The notes beneath the pieces are model-generated. The model had not been told where the DNA came from. It did not search any database and saw only the letters and a program-made list of their open reading frames with translations. The position numbers were made by a program, and so were the translations under genes. Positions 47,251-57,010 of a stretch of DNA of 64,000 bases are shown here, piece by piece. This stretch comes from Acinetobacter sp. A47 (lineage in GTDB: Bacteria; Pseudomonadota; Gammaproteobacteria; Pseudomonadales; Moraxellaceae): assembly GCF_000805455.1 (NCBI RefSeq), contig NZ_JSUS01000012.1, positions 186,001 to 250,000 on the forward strand, read 5' to 3'. Position 1 is the first letter of the stretch; each line of letters opens with the position of its first letter.

Positions 47251-48336
47251 ATGGTGCTATTAAACCATTTTTGTACCGATCATCAAATGACTTCAGCACA
47301 ATCTTCCAATTCAAACTTCTCTGAGACAGATTTCTTACTCGAAGATTCTGTCGATGCAGATAATCATAATTCTGACTCAACTGCAACACGTTTATCGTTG
47401 CAAATTCAAATCGATGAAAACTATTTAGGGCAACGTATCGACCAGGTTGCGGCTATGGTCTGGAGCGAGTTTTCACGTGAAAAACTCAAGCAGTGGATGA
47501 AAGACGGCCATCTGTTGGTAAATGGTAACATGGTGAAGCCAAAGTATCGTTGTGAAGGCAATGAGCTGTTGACGCTTGAGGTGGAGCTTGAAGCACAGAC
47601 CTCAAGCCAGCCGGAAAATATTCCGCTAAATATTGTCTATGAAGATGACGATCTTATTGTGATCAATAAAGAAGTGGGCATGGTGGTGCATCCGGGTGCG
47701 GGCAATCCGAGCGGTACACTGGTCAATGCCTTGCTTTATCATGAGCCAAAACTTGCCGAGCTTTCTCGTGCCGGTCTGGTACATCGTATTGACAAGGACA
47801 CCAGTGGCTTACTGGTTGTTGCCAAGAATCTGGAAGCCCAGTTTTCACTGAGCAAGCAACTGGCAAAGAAAACCGTTTACCGTGTTTATGACCTGATTGT
47901 CTACGGCAATATCATTGCAGGTGGCACCATTGATGAACCGATCAAGCGCCATCCGGTAGACCGGATCAAAATGGCGATTTTGCCGGGTGGCCGTGATGCT
48001 GTCACACACTATAACGTCAAAGAACGCTTCCGTGACTTTACCCGTGTGCAGGCACAGCTGGAAACAGGACGTACCCATCAGATCCGTGTACATTTCAGTT
48101 ATCTGGGGCATGGCCTGGTGGGAGACCCTGTCTATGTCAATCGTGTACGTTTTCCTGCCGGGGCTTCAGAAAAACTGACGGAGATGTTACGCAGCTTCAA
48201 GCGCCAGGCCTTGCATGCGGCCAAACTGGGGCTGGTGCATCCACGTACAGGTGAAGAAATGATGTTTGAAGCGCCGTGGCCGGAAGACTTTGTCCAGTTG
48301 GTCGAAGTGCTGCGCAGTGAAAATGAAGCCTATTAA
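47251..48336 (+). CDS. rluD: 23S rRNA pseudouridine synthase RluD
   Basis: RluD makes pseudouridines 1911, 1915 and 1917 in helix 69 of 23S rRNA. It has an N-terminal S4 domain and a RluA-family catalytic domain with the aspartate in HRIDKDTSGLLVVAKN and GRTHQIRVHFSYLGHGLVGDPVY. The frame opens at ATG 47251 (361 residues), and ATG 47287 gives 349; the first 45 residues are acidic and variable, so the start is uncertain. It is divergent from bamD and upstream of pgeF, a conserved trio. Confidence 0.93.
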   Translation: MVLLNHFCTDHQMTSAQSSNSNFSETDFLLEDSVDADNHNSDSTATRLSLQIQIDENYLGQRIDQVAAMVWSEFSREKLKQWMKDGHLLVNGNMVKPKYRCEGNELLTLEVELEAQTSSQPENIPLNIVYEDDDLIVINKEVGMVVHPGAGNPSGTLVNALLYHEPKLAELSRAGLVHRIDKDTSGLLVVAKNLEAQFSLSKQLAKKTVYRVYDLIVYGNIIAGGTIDEPIKRHPVDRIKMAILPGGRDAVTHYNVKERFRDFTRVQAQLETGRTHQIRVHFSYLGHGLVGDPVYVNRVRFPAGASEKLTEMLRSFKRQALHAAKLGLVHPRTGEEMMFEAPWPEDFVQLVEVLRSENEAY

Positions 48337-48424
48337 GTAAAGCTCCTTTTTTGTAAAGGATGATTTGTTCAGCGCCTCCCTTTGAAAAAGGGTGAGGAAT
48401 ATATTCCGCAAGGGGAGGGATTTT

Positions 48425-49165
48425 ATGGAATTTGTACAGGGACTGCCCAAAGGTGTATTTGTGGGCCAGACAGGTATTGCACATCCTCAGGCCCTTGCAA
48501 CACCGAATGCCCACCTGTCGGGGTTTAATCTGGCTTTGCATGTGCAGGATGATGCACAGCGGGTGCAGCAACATCGGATGATTTTGCTGAATCAGCTGGC
48601 CAAATTCGGGGTGGATAAAATCACCTGGATGACACAAACGCATAGCACCATTTGCCATACCGTAAATGAACAAATTCCGTTTGTGGCCCTCGAGGGGGAT
48701 GGTCTGGTGACACAACGTGCAGGCCATGCCTTGATGATGATGACCGCCGATTGCCTGCCTGTCGTGCTGGGCAATGCCGATGCTACCGAAGTGGCCAATC
48801 TGCATGCAGGCTGGAGGGGACTGGCAACAGGAATCGTGGAAAATACGGTTGCTGAAATGAAGTCGCAACCGACCTGGGCATGGTTGGGGGCGGCGATTAG
48901 CCAGCCCTGCTTTGAAGTGGGTGCCGAAGTCAAGACTGCGTTCTGCAATAAATATCCTGAACTGGCAGCTGCATTTATGGCAGGACAGGCCGAAGGTAAA
49001 TATCAGGCCGATCTGTACGCCATTGCCCGTTTTATTTTAAAGCGTTTAGGCGTAGAGACCGTACTGGGGGGCGATCAATGCTCGTATCAGCAAGCCGAAG
49101 ATTATTTTTCTTACCGCCGCGATGCCAAAACCGGTCGTATGGCCACCTTTGTATTTATGCAATAA
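48425..49165 (+). CDS. pgeF: Peptidoglycan editing factor PgeF (YfiH, multicopper-like laccase fold)
   Basis: PgeF (formerly polyphenol oxidase/YfiH) has a metal-binding laccase-like fold and, in E. coli, prevents wrong incorporation of amino acids in peptidoglycan precursors. The 246-residue protein from ATG 48425 shows MTADCLPVVL and NLHAGWRGLA with the Cys and His metal ligands, and the C-terminal AEDYFSYRRDAKTGRMA. Its ribosome-binding site GGAGGG lies inside a palindromic element. It follows rluD. Confidence 0.9.
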   Translation: MEFVQGLPKGVFVGQTGIAHPQALATPNAHLSGFNLALHVQDDAQRVQQHRMILLNQLAKFGVDKITWMTQTHSTICHTVNEQIPFVALEGDGLVTQRAGHALMMMTADCLPVVLGNADATEVANLHAGWRGLATGIVENTVAEMKSQPTWAWLGAAISQPCFEVGAEVKTAFCNKYPELAAAFMAGQAEGKYQADLYAIARFILKRLGVETVLGGDQCSYQQAEDYFSYRRDAKTGRMATFVFMQ

Positions 49166-49248
49166 ATTGCATTGTTTGCCTGAGTGGTTGGCCTTGACGC
49201 ATTTAAAAATGTTAAACTTGATCAAATTCATTGGTTTTTAAATTTTCC

Positions 49249-49821
49249 ATGTCTGTTATTGAGTTAAATGCTTCCCAAGTCAAAGTGTGTGTGATTTATC
49301 ATAGTCCTTATGGACACACCGCCAAAGTTGCGCAATACCTTGCTCAAGGGGCGGAGCAGGCAGGTGCAGAAGTGCATTTGCTATCTGTGGCTGCACCCCA
49401 GTGGGAGCTATTGGATCAGGCAGATGTCATTGTGATGGGCTGTCCGACTTACATGGGAAGCTTAACTTCTGCCTTGAAACAGTTTATGGAAGACTCCTCC
49501 AAGCGCTGGCTGGCACGAACATGGCAAGGCAAGCTGGCGGCCGGTTTTACTAATGGGGGCGGACTCAGTGGTGACAAGCTGGCTGTATTACAGCAGATTA
49601 ACCTGTTTGCAATGCAGCATGGCATGCTCTGGGCTGGTTTGCCATTTATGCCAACTGGCCGTAGTCCATCTGATATTAACCGCATGTCCAGCTTTTTAGG
49701 CCTGATGACCCAGTCAGACAATGCCAGTGTGGAAGTGACGCCACCAGAGGGTGATCTCGAAACGGCAAGACAGTTTGGACATTATCTGGCTACCCTGGGC
49801 CTGAAACATGCCCATCCTTAA
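49249..49821 (+). CDS. Flavodoxin-fold NAD(P)H:quinone oxidoreductase-like protein (WrbA-like)
   Basis: This 190-residue protein has a flavodoxin fold. The FMN phosphate loop is in YHSPYGHTAKVAQYL near residues 14-28, and GCPTYMGSLTSALKQFMEDSS is the WrbA-like second region, with GFTNGGGLSGDK after it. It probably reduces quinones by two electrons with NAD(P)H. WrbA proper is about 200 residues and tetrameric; identity with WrbA is partial, so no symbol is given. It converges with smpB. Confidence 0.82.
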   Translation: MSVIELNASQVKVCVIYHSPYGHTAKVAQYLAQGAEQAGAEVHLLSVAAPQWELLDQADVIVMGCPTYMGSLTSALKQFMEDSSKRWLARTWQGKLAAGFTNGGGLSGDKLAVLQQINLFAMQHGMLWAGLPFMPTGRSPSDINRMSSFLGLMTQSDNASVEVTPPEGDLETARQFGHYLATLGLKHAHP

Positions 49822-49829
49822 TCGAGTGC

Positions 49830-49864
49830 AATAAAAAACCTCCATGACTGGAGGTTTTTTTTAT
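49830..49864. terminator. Bidirectional intrinsic terminator
   Basis: ACCTCCA-TGAC-TGGAGGT stem-loop with flanking A and T runs, between the flavodoxin-like gene and smpB. Confidence 0.85.
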
Positions 49865-50337
49865 TTGTGCAGCATACGTGCCTTATCACGTTGCCAGTCC
49901 CGGTCTTTTTCGGTTGCGCGCTTGTCATGTAGCTGTTTACCTTTCACCAGCGCAATTTCAAGCTTGACCAGATGACCCTTCCAGTAACAGGCCAGGGGCA
50001 CACATGAATAGCCTTTCTGGTTGACTGCACCTAACAGTTTTTCCAGCTCGCGACGAGACAGCAACAATTTACGTGTACGTGTTGCTTCTGGAACCACATG
50101 GGTCGAGGCTGACAATAATGGCTGGATCTGTGAGCCAAATAAAAACGCTTCGCCATTTTTAAAAATGACATAGCTTTCCGTCAAGCTCATACGTCCGGCA
50201 CGCAGGGATTTGACCTCCCAGCCTTGAAGGGACATGCCTGCTTCAAATTTTTCTTCGATAAAGTAATCGTGGCGTGCTCTCTTGTTCTGAGCAATCGTGC
50301 CACCATTATGTTTCTTCACTACTGTTGCTTGCGCCAT
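49861..50337 (-). CDS. smpB: SsrA-binding protein SmpB
   Basis: SmpB binds tmRNA in ribosome rescue. The 158-residue protein has the conserved [20 protein letters not shown] near the N-terminus and the basic tail with [15 protein letters not shown]. The tmRNA gene ssrA is not recognisable nearby. It is divergent from coaD. Confidence 0.96.
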   Translation of the reverse strand: MAQATVVKKHNGGTIAQNKRARHDYFIEEKFEAGMSLQGWEVKSLRAGRMSLTESYVIFKNGEAFLFGSQIQPLLSASTHVVPEATRTRKLLLSRRELEKLLGAVNQKGYSCVPLACYWKGHLVKLEIALVKGKQLHDKRATEKDRDWQRDKARMLHK

Positions 50338-50430
50338 AATTCAAACTTCCACAATTGCTTCTATTGTGCCGCAAAATGCAATCTTTTTCCAATGTTTAGG
50401 AATTTAGCGTTTAGGCTGAAGTTTTGTTAA

Positions 50431-51223
<793 letters not shown>

Positions 51224-51249
51224 CGGCAAATTTTGATAAGATGCGCCAC

Positions 51250-51636
<387 letters not shown>

Positions 51637-51658
51637 CTAAATTTTTTGAAAATTGTGC

Positions 51659-51687
51659 TTGACGTGTGTAGCGAAAGTTAAGATAAT
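51659..51687 (+). promoter_or_regulatory. Promoter of the first tRNA-Met
   Basis: TTGACG (51659-51664), a 17-base spacer, and GATAAT (51682-51687), ending 15 bases before the tRNA. Confidence 0.75.
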
Positions 51688-51702
51688 GCGCCCACAGTTT
51701 TC

Positions 51703-51779
51703 GGCTATGTAGCTCAGTTGGTTAGAGCACCGCACTCATAATGCGGGGGTCACAAGTTCAAGTCTCGTCATAGCCACCA
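51703..51779 (+). tRNA. tRNA-Met (CAT), elongator type, copy 1
   Basis: The 77-base gene has acceptor GGCTATG/CATAGCC, D-loop AGCTCAGTTGGTTAGAGC, anticodon stem CCGCA with loop CTCATAA (CAT), and encoded CCA. It matches elongator tRNA-Met rather than initiator (no 3-GC anticodon stem pattern) or the lysidine tRNA-Ile. Confidence 0.92.
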
Positions 51780-51785
51780 TTTTAT

Positions 51786-51814
51786 AGACCACGCTCCTGC
51801 GTGGTCTCTTTTTA
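51786..51814 (+). terminator. Terminator of the first tRNA-Met
   Basis: GACCACGC-TCCT-GCGTGGTC stem-loop followed by CTTTTTAT. Confidence 0.8.
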
Positions 51815-51824
51815 TCTGTTGTTG

Positions 51825-52292
51825 CTAGATAGATAATTCTAATCCGACTTTCACCCGGTCTAAAACAATGAGCGTCCGATAAGTCCTGACATCCTGATTG
51901 TCGGCAAAATGCTTGCGAACCAGAGCCTCAAAGTGGGACAGGGTATCGGAAATCATAATGATAATAAAAGAAACGCCGCCATTGACGAAATAACACTGCT
52001 GAATTTCATCAACATGGGCAAAATAGTGTTTGGCCCGGTCCATCACAATAGAGCGGTCTTCGGCCAAACGTACTTCAATAATCGAGGTAATCTTTTCGCC
52101 AAACTTTTTAGGATTGAGTACCGCACAGTTCTTCTCAATAACCTGTTCTTGCTCCAGTCTGGCAATCCGTCGTTGCACCGAGGCTTGTGACAGGTTGACC
52201 AGTTCAGCAATTTTTCGGTGCGACATTTTATTGTCATGTTGTAACTGCCTTAAAATGGCGTAATCGAATTGATCCAGTGAAATATCTGACAC
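51825..52292 (-). CDS. Lrp/AsnC-family transcriptional regulator
   Basis: This 155-residue regulator has an N-terminal winged helix (about 5-60, with MSHRKIAELVNLSQASVQRRIARLE) and a C-terminal RAM ligand domain (about 65-150). I chose GTG 52292 (MSDISLDQFD), preceded by GAGAG. It is divergent from a DMT-family exporter across 120 bases, so it probably controls that gene in response to an amino acid. Both lie between two identical tRNA-Met cassettes. Confidence 0.88.
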   Translation of the reverse strand: MSDISLDQFDYAILRQLQHDNKMSHRKIAELVNLSQASVQRRIARLEQEQVIEKNCAVLNPKKFGEKITSIIEVRLAEDRSIVMDRAKHYFAHVDEIQQCYFVNGGVSFIIIMISDTLSHFEALVRKHFADNQDVRTYRTLIVLDRVKVGLELSI

Positions 52293-52412
52293 GATTAAAT
52301 CTCTCGTCCTAAGAAATATAAAGAGTAATTTACTCGTATTCTTGCATGAAATTGCACAATTAACTGCTGGGGTGTGAACTAAAATTGCATCTCTATATTG
52401 CAGGACATGGAC

Positions 52413-53291
52413 ATGGTCGGACTGGATTCTAGGCAAGGCATCGGATTTCTCGCCGCTTGTTTATCTTTGGTATCTGTACAGCTGGGGGCCGTTGTGGCCA
52501 AAACCCTGTTTCCTGTCCTGGGGCCAGAAACAGTTGCTCTGGTTCGGCTGGGTTTATCGGCCATGCTCTTGTTTTTCATTTTCCGGCCATGGCAGCTGTT
52601 TTCCCAACAGACAACAAACTGGGGCAATCTGCTGATTTACGGCATGTTTATTAGTGGCATGAATGTATTGGTTTATAAAGCTTTTGCCTATATGTCAGTT
52701 GGCCTTGCCATTTCAATTGAAGTGTTGGGACCTTTGACCGTTGCCATGTTAACGTCAAAAAGAAAACAGGACTTGCTGTGGGCCGGTTGTGCCCTGATCG
52801 GGATTCTTATCTTGCCGCTGGGGGGGGTTAACCAGAATTTTAGCTATCAGGGCATGGGGCTGGCCTTGGCCGCCGCCGTGTGCTGGGGACTGTATATTAT
52901 CTATGGACGACGAGTTGCTTCATCTGGCGGCAGTTCTGTGGCGGTCGGAATGCTGGTGGCGACCATGTGTGCAGCACCACTCGGCGCACAGCACCTCGAT
53001 CTGGTGCTAAGTTCTTATAAGGTATTCTTTACCTGTGTATTTGTTTCCTTATTCTCTAGCATGATTCCTTTATTAATGGATATTGTCGCGATGAGACGGC
53101 TGGCAGCGCATGTGTTCGGAATCTTGCTCAGTGCTTCACCTGCCATCAGTGCTCTGGCGGCATGGTTTATTTTAGCTGAAGCATTAAATACTTATCAGGT
53201 TATGGCAATTATCATGATTGTTGTGGCATGTATTGGTTGCTCTTACACTTCATATAAACAAAAAACATCAAGTTTAAAAGTCAGCTCTTGA
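52413..53291 (+). CDS. EamA/DMT-family exporter (RhtA-like)
   Basis: This 292-residue membrane protein has ten hydrophobic segments in two EamA repeats. The pattern SVGLAISIEVLGPLTVAML, ending in a segment with PAISALAAWFILAE, resembles the threonine/homoserine exporter RhtA. I chose ATG 52413 because AGGA lies at the best distance; earlier TTG 52398 and ATG 52407 are alternatives. The divergent Lrp-type regulator suggests export of an amino acid or a related compound when it accumulates. Confidence 0.88.
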   Translation: MVGLDSRQGIGFLAACLSLVSVQLGAVVAKTLFPVLGPETVALVRLGLSAMLLFFIFRPWQLFSQQTTNWGNLLIYGMFISGMNVLVYKAFAYMSVGLAISIEVLGPLTVAMLTSKRKQDLLWAGCALIGILILPLGGVNQNFSYQGMGLALAAAVCWGLYIIYGRRVASSGGSSVAVGMLVATMCAAPLGAQHLDLVLSSYKVFFTCVFVSLFSSMIPLLMDIVAMRRLAAHVFGILLSASPAISALAAWFILAEALNTYQVMAIIMIVVACIGCSYTSYKQKTSSLKVSS

Positions 53292-53417
53292 TCCGTTGGA
53301 GAGGATATGGTTGAGCAATAAGCTCTATGAAATGGAGGCTTGAATTAAAAAATGTACAATTGAGGGTGCCTTTGTGCAAAAACCACACATATGTCTTCTA
53401 TTTTCAAGGTCATACAC

Positions 53418-53446
53418 TTGACCCTTAGTGCATAACACTAGATAAT
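53418..53446 (+). promoter_or_regulatory. Promoter of the second tRNA-Met
   Basis: TTGACC (53418-53423), a 17-base spacer and GATAAT (53441-53446). The -10 and following bases match copy 1, while the -35 region and spacer differ. Confidence 0.75.
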
Positions 53447-53461
53447 GCGCATACAGTTTAC

Positions 53462-53538
53462 GGCTATGTAGCTCAGTTGGTTAGAGCACCGCACTCATAA
53501 TGCGGGGGTCACAAGTTCAAGTCTCGTCATAGCCACCA
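53462..53538 (+). tRNA. tRNA-Met (CAT), elongator type, copy 2
   Basis: Identical over all 77 bases to the gene at 51703-51779. The flanks are also alike from the -10 box to the terminator. Confidence 0.92.
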
Positions 53539-53545
53539 TTTTAAA

Positions 53546-53573
53546 AACCACGCTCCTGCGTGGTTTCTTTTTA
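53546..53573 (+). terminator. Terminator of the second tRNA-Met
   Basis: ACCACGC-TCCT-GCGTGGT stem-loop with CTTTTTAT, nearly the same as copy 1. Confidence 0.8.
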
Positions 53574-53609
53574 TCTGTATGATTTGAAAATACTTGATGT
53601 GATACACAT

Positions 53610-53645
53610 AAGCCTGTAAATAATTTATTTACAGGCTTTATTTTT
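53610..53645. terminator. Inverted repeat with T-run, orientation uncertain
   Basis: AAGCCTGTAAATAA and TTATTTACAGGCTT form a long AT-rich stem followed on the plus strand by TATTTTTAT. The only gene ending here is on the minus strand (stop at 53644), where no T-run follows, so it may not act as that gene's terminator. Confidence 0.5.
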
Positions 53646-54675
53646 ATAAGTGTTTTTCGATGGTTGTGAGCGTACCAGCGCTGTCATAGAACGGTTTTAA
53701 GACCAATGTAATGATCGGTTCAAGTACAGCGTGCTCATCTAAAGCAGCGACCACTTTGGGATAGAAGCGCACCGCCTCATTGAGCAGGTCGGCTTCTTCC
53801 AGGCCAATCGCAGCAAAGACATCGGCCAGGCTTTCATCCTTATAGAAATCATAAAAAACCTTGACGCCGTAGAGGATTAAGTCCTGTATGAAAGCAGACT
53901 GGCGCAACTCTTTCCAGTACTCATAGATCATCACAAAAAATTCTTCTACATCCAGAGGGGTAACCTGCCGGGTATATTCCGATAGCGGTTTGCTTTTATT
54001 GTCGTCCCAGACATTACGCGTCAGACTTTCCAGATCATCATTAGACAGCAGGCTAAGATCGGCGAGCTGCTCCTGAATAAACCGGGCAATACTTTCTTCA
54101 AGTTTCTGTTCAATGCGCTGTTGCTGACGATGGGAAAAGCTTTTTAGTTTTTGTTGCCACTCATACTTACTTGCAGAAATTCTGTCTTCATCTGAGTGAG
54201 TAAACAATTTAGGTAACTTGTTTTGTAAGGTCGTGGTTGCAATGTATTGGCATAATTGCTGGATAGAAGGACTGTCTTTTAAAAATTGATTTAAATAATG
54301 ACGGATATTTTCCAGTTCTAAAAACTTGGAGAGCCACATTTCAAACTGGTGATCTGAAAATACATCCTGTAACTGGGCTGATGACTGTAAAGAAAAGACA
54401 TGGAGTCTTTGTGCGATTTCTCCAATAAACTCCAGTAAACCGGCACCCAGTTGCATTTCAAACGCATAGCGTTTAACGACGGCCTGGATTTGCGCTAGTT
54501 CAACCACTTCTTTAAGCTGAATATTGGGTGCATGTTGCAAAAAGAGCTGGATAAATTGCTGAAAGAAATCAGCGGAAAGTTGGGTTGTAAGTTGATTTTT
54601 ATAAAACTTAACTTGCTCAAGCAAAAGTGCTTGAGCAAGTAATTGTGACTTTTCAGAAACAATTTTTTCAGTCAT
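53644..54675 (-). CDS. Helical cytoplasmic protein of unknown function
   Basis: I do not recognise this 343-residue protein. The start is ATG 54675 (MTEKIVSEKS), overlapping the nadE stop by eight bases, so it is coupled to nadE. It has no signal peptide, membrane helix or known motif. It is Gln/Leu-rich and predicted all-alpha, with a basic heptad-like region (WQQKLKSFSHRQQQRIEQKL, about 183-202) that could be a coiled coil, and an acidic C-terminal half. A role with NAD synthesis is not supported beyond location. Confidence 0.75.
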   Translation of the reverse strand: MTEKIVSEKSQLLAQALLLEQVKFYKNQLTTQLSADFFQQFIQLFLQHAPNIQLKEVVELAQIQAVVKRYAFEMQLGAGLLEFIGEIAQRLHVFSLQSSAQLQDVFSDHQFEMWLSKFLELENIRHYLNQFLKDSPSIQQLCQYIATTTLQNKLPKLFTHSDEDRISASKYEWQQKLKSFSHRQQQRIEQKLEESIARFIQEQLADLSLLSNDDLESLTRNVWDDNKSKPLSEYTRQVTPLDVEEFFVMIYEYWKELRQSAFIQDLILYGVKVFYDFYKDESLADVFAAIGLEEADLLNEAVRFYPKVVAALDEHAVLEPIITLVLKPFYDSAGTLTTIEKHL

Positions 54676-56293
54676 TCGCGGTCCATCCGTTGACGATCGG
54701 GTAGCGTCGTTCACGACTGAAAGCACGTGAACTGATCCGTGGCCCAATCGCGCCCTGACGACGCTTGTATTCATTGCGATCAACCAGACGAATCACTTTT
54801 TCGACTACATCGCTTTCATAACCTTTGGCAATGATTTCGGCCTGGCTGAGGTCTTCTTCTATATAAGCATACAAGATGGCATCAAGTACATCATAAGCAG
54901 GTAATGAGTCCTGATCTTTTTGATCTGGACGCAGCTCTGCTGATGGTGGACGGCTAATCACACGTTCCGGGATCACTGGTGTATCTTCCAGGGTATTACG
55001 GTATTTTGCCAGTTCGAACACGATGGTTTTGTAGACATCTTTAAGTACCGAGAAGCCACCGACCATATCACCATAAAGCGTACAGTAACCCACTGAAATC
55101 TCGGATTTGTTGCCGGTAGCAAGCACCAGGTTGCCAAACTTGTTCGACAGGCCCATCAGCAAGGTGCCACGGGTACGCGCCTGCAGGTTTTCTTCTGTTG
55201 CATCTGCCGGTGCATTGCCAAAGAACGGGAACAGGGTCTGCATGAAGCTGTTTACAATTGGATGAATCTCGGCAATACCGAAAGTTACCCCCATACGGCG
55301 TGCCTGTTCTGTAGCATCTTCTACACTCATTTGAGAGGTATAGGTATAAGGCATCATCACGGCCTGGACTTTATCAGCACCAATTGCATCGACTGCAATT
55401 GCCAGTGTCAAGGCCGAATCGATCCCGCCCGATAATCCGAGAATGACACCCGGGAAGCCAGAGCGCTGTACATAGTCGCGGGTTGACATCACCAGTGCCT
55501 GATAAATTTCAGCAAAGGTATCCAGAGCCGGAATGGCCTCAGCAATCTTGAACTGCTTTTGTTCTGCATCATATTCGGCAAAATAGACAGCTTCCTGGAA
55601 GCTTGGTGCCTGCAAGGCCAGTTGTCCATTCTTGTTGCTGACAAAACTTGTTCCATCAAAGATCAGGTCATCTTGTCCACCGACCTGGTTAACATACACA
55701 ATATTGAGATGCAGTTGTTTAGCCAGTTCATTCAGGGTCTGAATACGGTGTTGTGGTTTACCAACCTCATAAGGTGAGGCATTTAACACAAGTACGGTTT
55801 CAACATTTAACTGGCTGAGCTGCTTCACGGTATTGAGCGACCAGACATCTTCACACACCAGCACACCAAACTTGTGTCCTAGATACTCAAATACAAGATG
55901 CTGATGGCCTTCCTGGAAGTAACGTTTTTCATCAAACACGCCGTAATTTGGCAGGTTGTGCTTGTTGTAAACGCCTAAGACCTGACCGTCTTTCATGACT
56001 GCAGCAGAGTTATAACGATGGCCGTCTTCAGTCTGGTGTACAAAGCCAAACACCATGACGATGTCTTTAACTTCACTCAGCTGGGCAAACGCTTTCTGGG
56101 TGCGTTTTTGCAGATTGGGACGGAGGATTAAATCTTCCGCAGGGTAGCCGAGTGTAGATAATTCAGGAAAGATGATCAAATCAGCCTGTTGTTGTTTCGC
56201 TAAATTTGCTTGCTCAATCATCTTCTGGGTATTTGAGTCAATATTGCCAATATGCGGAGAGAACTGAGCAAGGGCAACTTTAAAATTTTTCAT
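54668..56293 (-). CDS. nadE: NAD+ synthase, glutamine-hydrolysing (NadE)
   Basis: NadE amidates deamido-NAD to NAD+. The 541-residue protein has an N-terminal nitrilase-type glutaminase (about 1-260, triad Glu44, Lys111, Cys147) that feeds ammonia to the C-terminal synthetase (about 265-541, ATP loop SGGIDS at 288-293, and TGNKSEISVGYCTLYGDMVGG). This two-domain form can use glutamine, unlike E. coli NadE. It is the first gene of a pair with the unknown helical protein. Confidence 0.96.
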   Translation of the reverse strand: MKNFKVALAQFSPHIGNIDSNTQKMIEQANLAKQQQADLIIFPELSTLGYPAEDLILRPNLQKRTQKAFAQLSEVKDIVMVFGFVHQTEDGHRYNSAAVMKDGQVLGVYNKHNLPNYGVFDEKRYFQEGHQHLVFEYLGHKFGVLVCEDVWSLNTVKQLSQLNVETVLVLNASPYEVGKPQHRIQTLNELAKQLHLNIVYVNQVGGQDDLIFDGTSFVSNKNGQLALQAPSFQEAVYFAEYDAEQKQFKIAEAIPALDTFAEIYQALVMSTRDYVQRSGFPGVILGLSGGIDSALTLAIAVDAIGADKVQAVMMPYTYTSQMSVEDATEQARRMGVTFGIAEIHPIVNSFMQTLFPFFGNAPADATEENLQARTRGTLLMGLSNKFGNLVLATGNKSEISVGYCTLYGDMVGGFSVLKDVYKTIVFELAKYRNTLEDTPVIPERVISRPPSAELRPDQKDQDSLPAYDVLDAILYAYIEEDLSQAEIIAKGYESDVVEKVIRLVDRNEYKRRQGAIGPRISSRAFSRERRYPIVNGWTAND

Positions 56294-56871
56294 TCAAACC
56301 TAATCCTAAGTCTTAACAAGTTTTGATACACAAGTTTTTGATTTGTATAAGTATAATTATTAAAAAAAATTGTATATCAGGGCGCCAAACATTTTATATC
56401 TTAAAGAAAAATGACAAGTTTACTAATATATACCAAATGCACATTTTTCTGCGTAAAAATAACGAGTTTTTCTGTATGAAAAAGCAACATTTCTCAATGT
56501 TTAGGTAGTTATAGTGCATGAATGTGGATAAATTTAATATAACCCCGTCAGGTTTTTTTCATGTCATCTTCGCATATTGGCATGACGCCTTTGTTACGGT
56601 ATCTCACACTGCTGAAATTTCTAATAAAAAGAACAGCTTTTAGACAATTTATGAAAAATAATAGAAAAAATGAAACATCTGTACTTTTTATAAAAGATAA
56701 CAATATCAAAATTTTATTTTGTTTTTGGGTACGGTTTGCCGTTTGTCGGGAATATTATTGCTACACTTGAGTGTACATTTGTGCACTGCTATGATCGCTA
56801 ATAATGTGAATGACTATACATTTTGAGATAGTTCAGGTGTATGAAGACACGTAAATGAAGAGGTGGTGAAT
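56294..56871. other. AT-rich intergenic region before the small membrane proteins
   Basis: This 578-base, strongly AT-rich stretch lies between divergent nadE and the small membrane protein gene. Two short frames are present but have no ribosome-binding site or coding look. A promoter is visible at 56767-56795. I recognise no RNA gene, though a small RNA cannot be excluded. Confidence 0.5.
56767..56795 (+). promoter_or_regulatory. Promoter of the small membrane protein pair
   Basis: TTGAGT (56767-56772), 17 bases, TATGAT (56790-56795), about 77 bases before the first small ORF. Confidence 0.55.
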
Positions 56872-56970
56872 ATGTCAGTTTTATTATTCCCGGTGATTGC
56901 ATTTGGTCTGGCTGTCGTGGTGGGCCGTATTGGTACAGTCATGTTCCGTGAGCAAGAGCCACACGCTTAA
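56872..56970 (+). CDS. Tiny membrane protein, first of a related pair
   Basis: This 32-residue ORF starts with ATG behind AGGTGGTGA, a strong ribosome-binding site. It is a single hydrophobic helix, PVIAFGLAVVVGRIGTVMF, with a short polar tail. The next ORF has the same block order (PVI..GLA..VGR.GT), so the pair is homologous. I do not recognise either. Conservation of this motif in both copies, in spite of different codons, supports real genes. Confidence 0.6.
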   Translation: MSVLLFPVIAFGLAVVVGRIGTVMFREQEPHA

Positions 56971-57010
56971 ACATGAGATTCATCTTTTAAATAAACGAGG
57001 TAAACAAATC

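Larger units (their letters stand above)
53292..53643. other. Intergenic region carrying the second tRNA-Met cassette
   Basis: Apart from the tRNA-Met gene with its promoter and terminator, this 352-base stretch contains only an additional inverted repeat at 53610-53638 that precedes a T-rich run on the plus strand. I see no protein gene. Confidence 0.6.

Noticed and set aside
56323..56770. Two 61-69 codon frames in the nadE-small protein gap
   Set aside because: Lys/Asn/Phe-rich translations typical of AT-rich noncoding DNA and no ribosome-binding sites.
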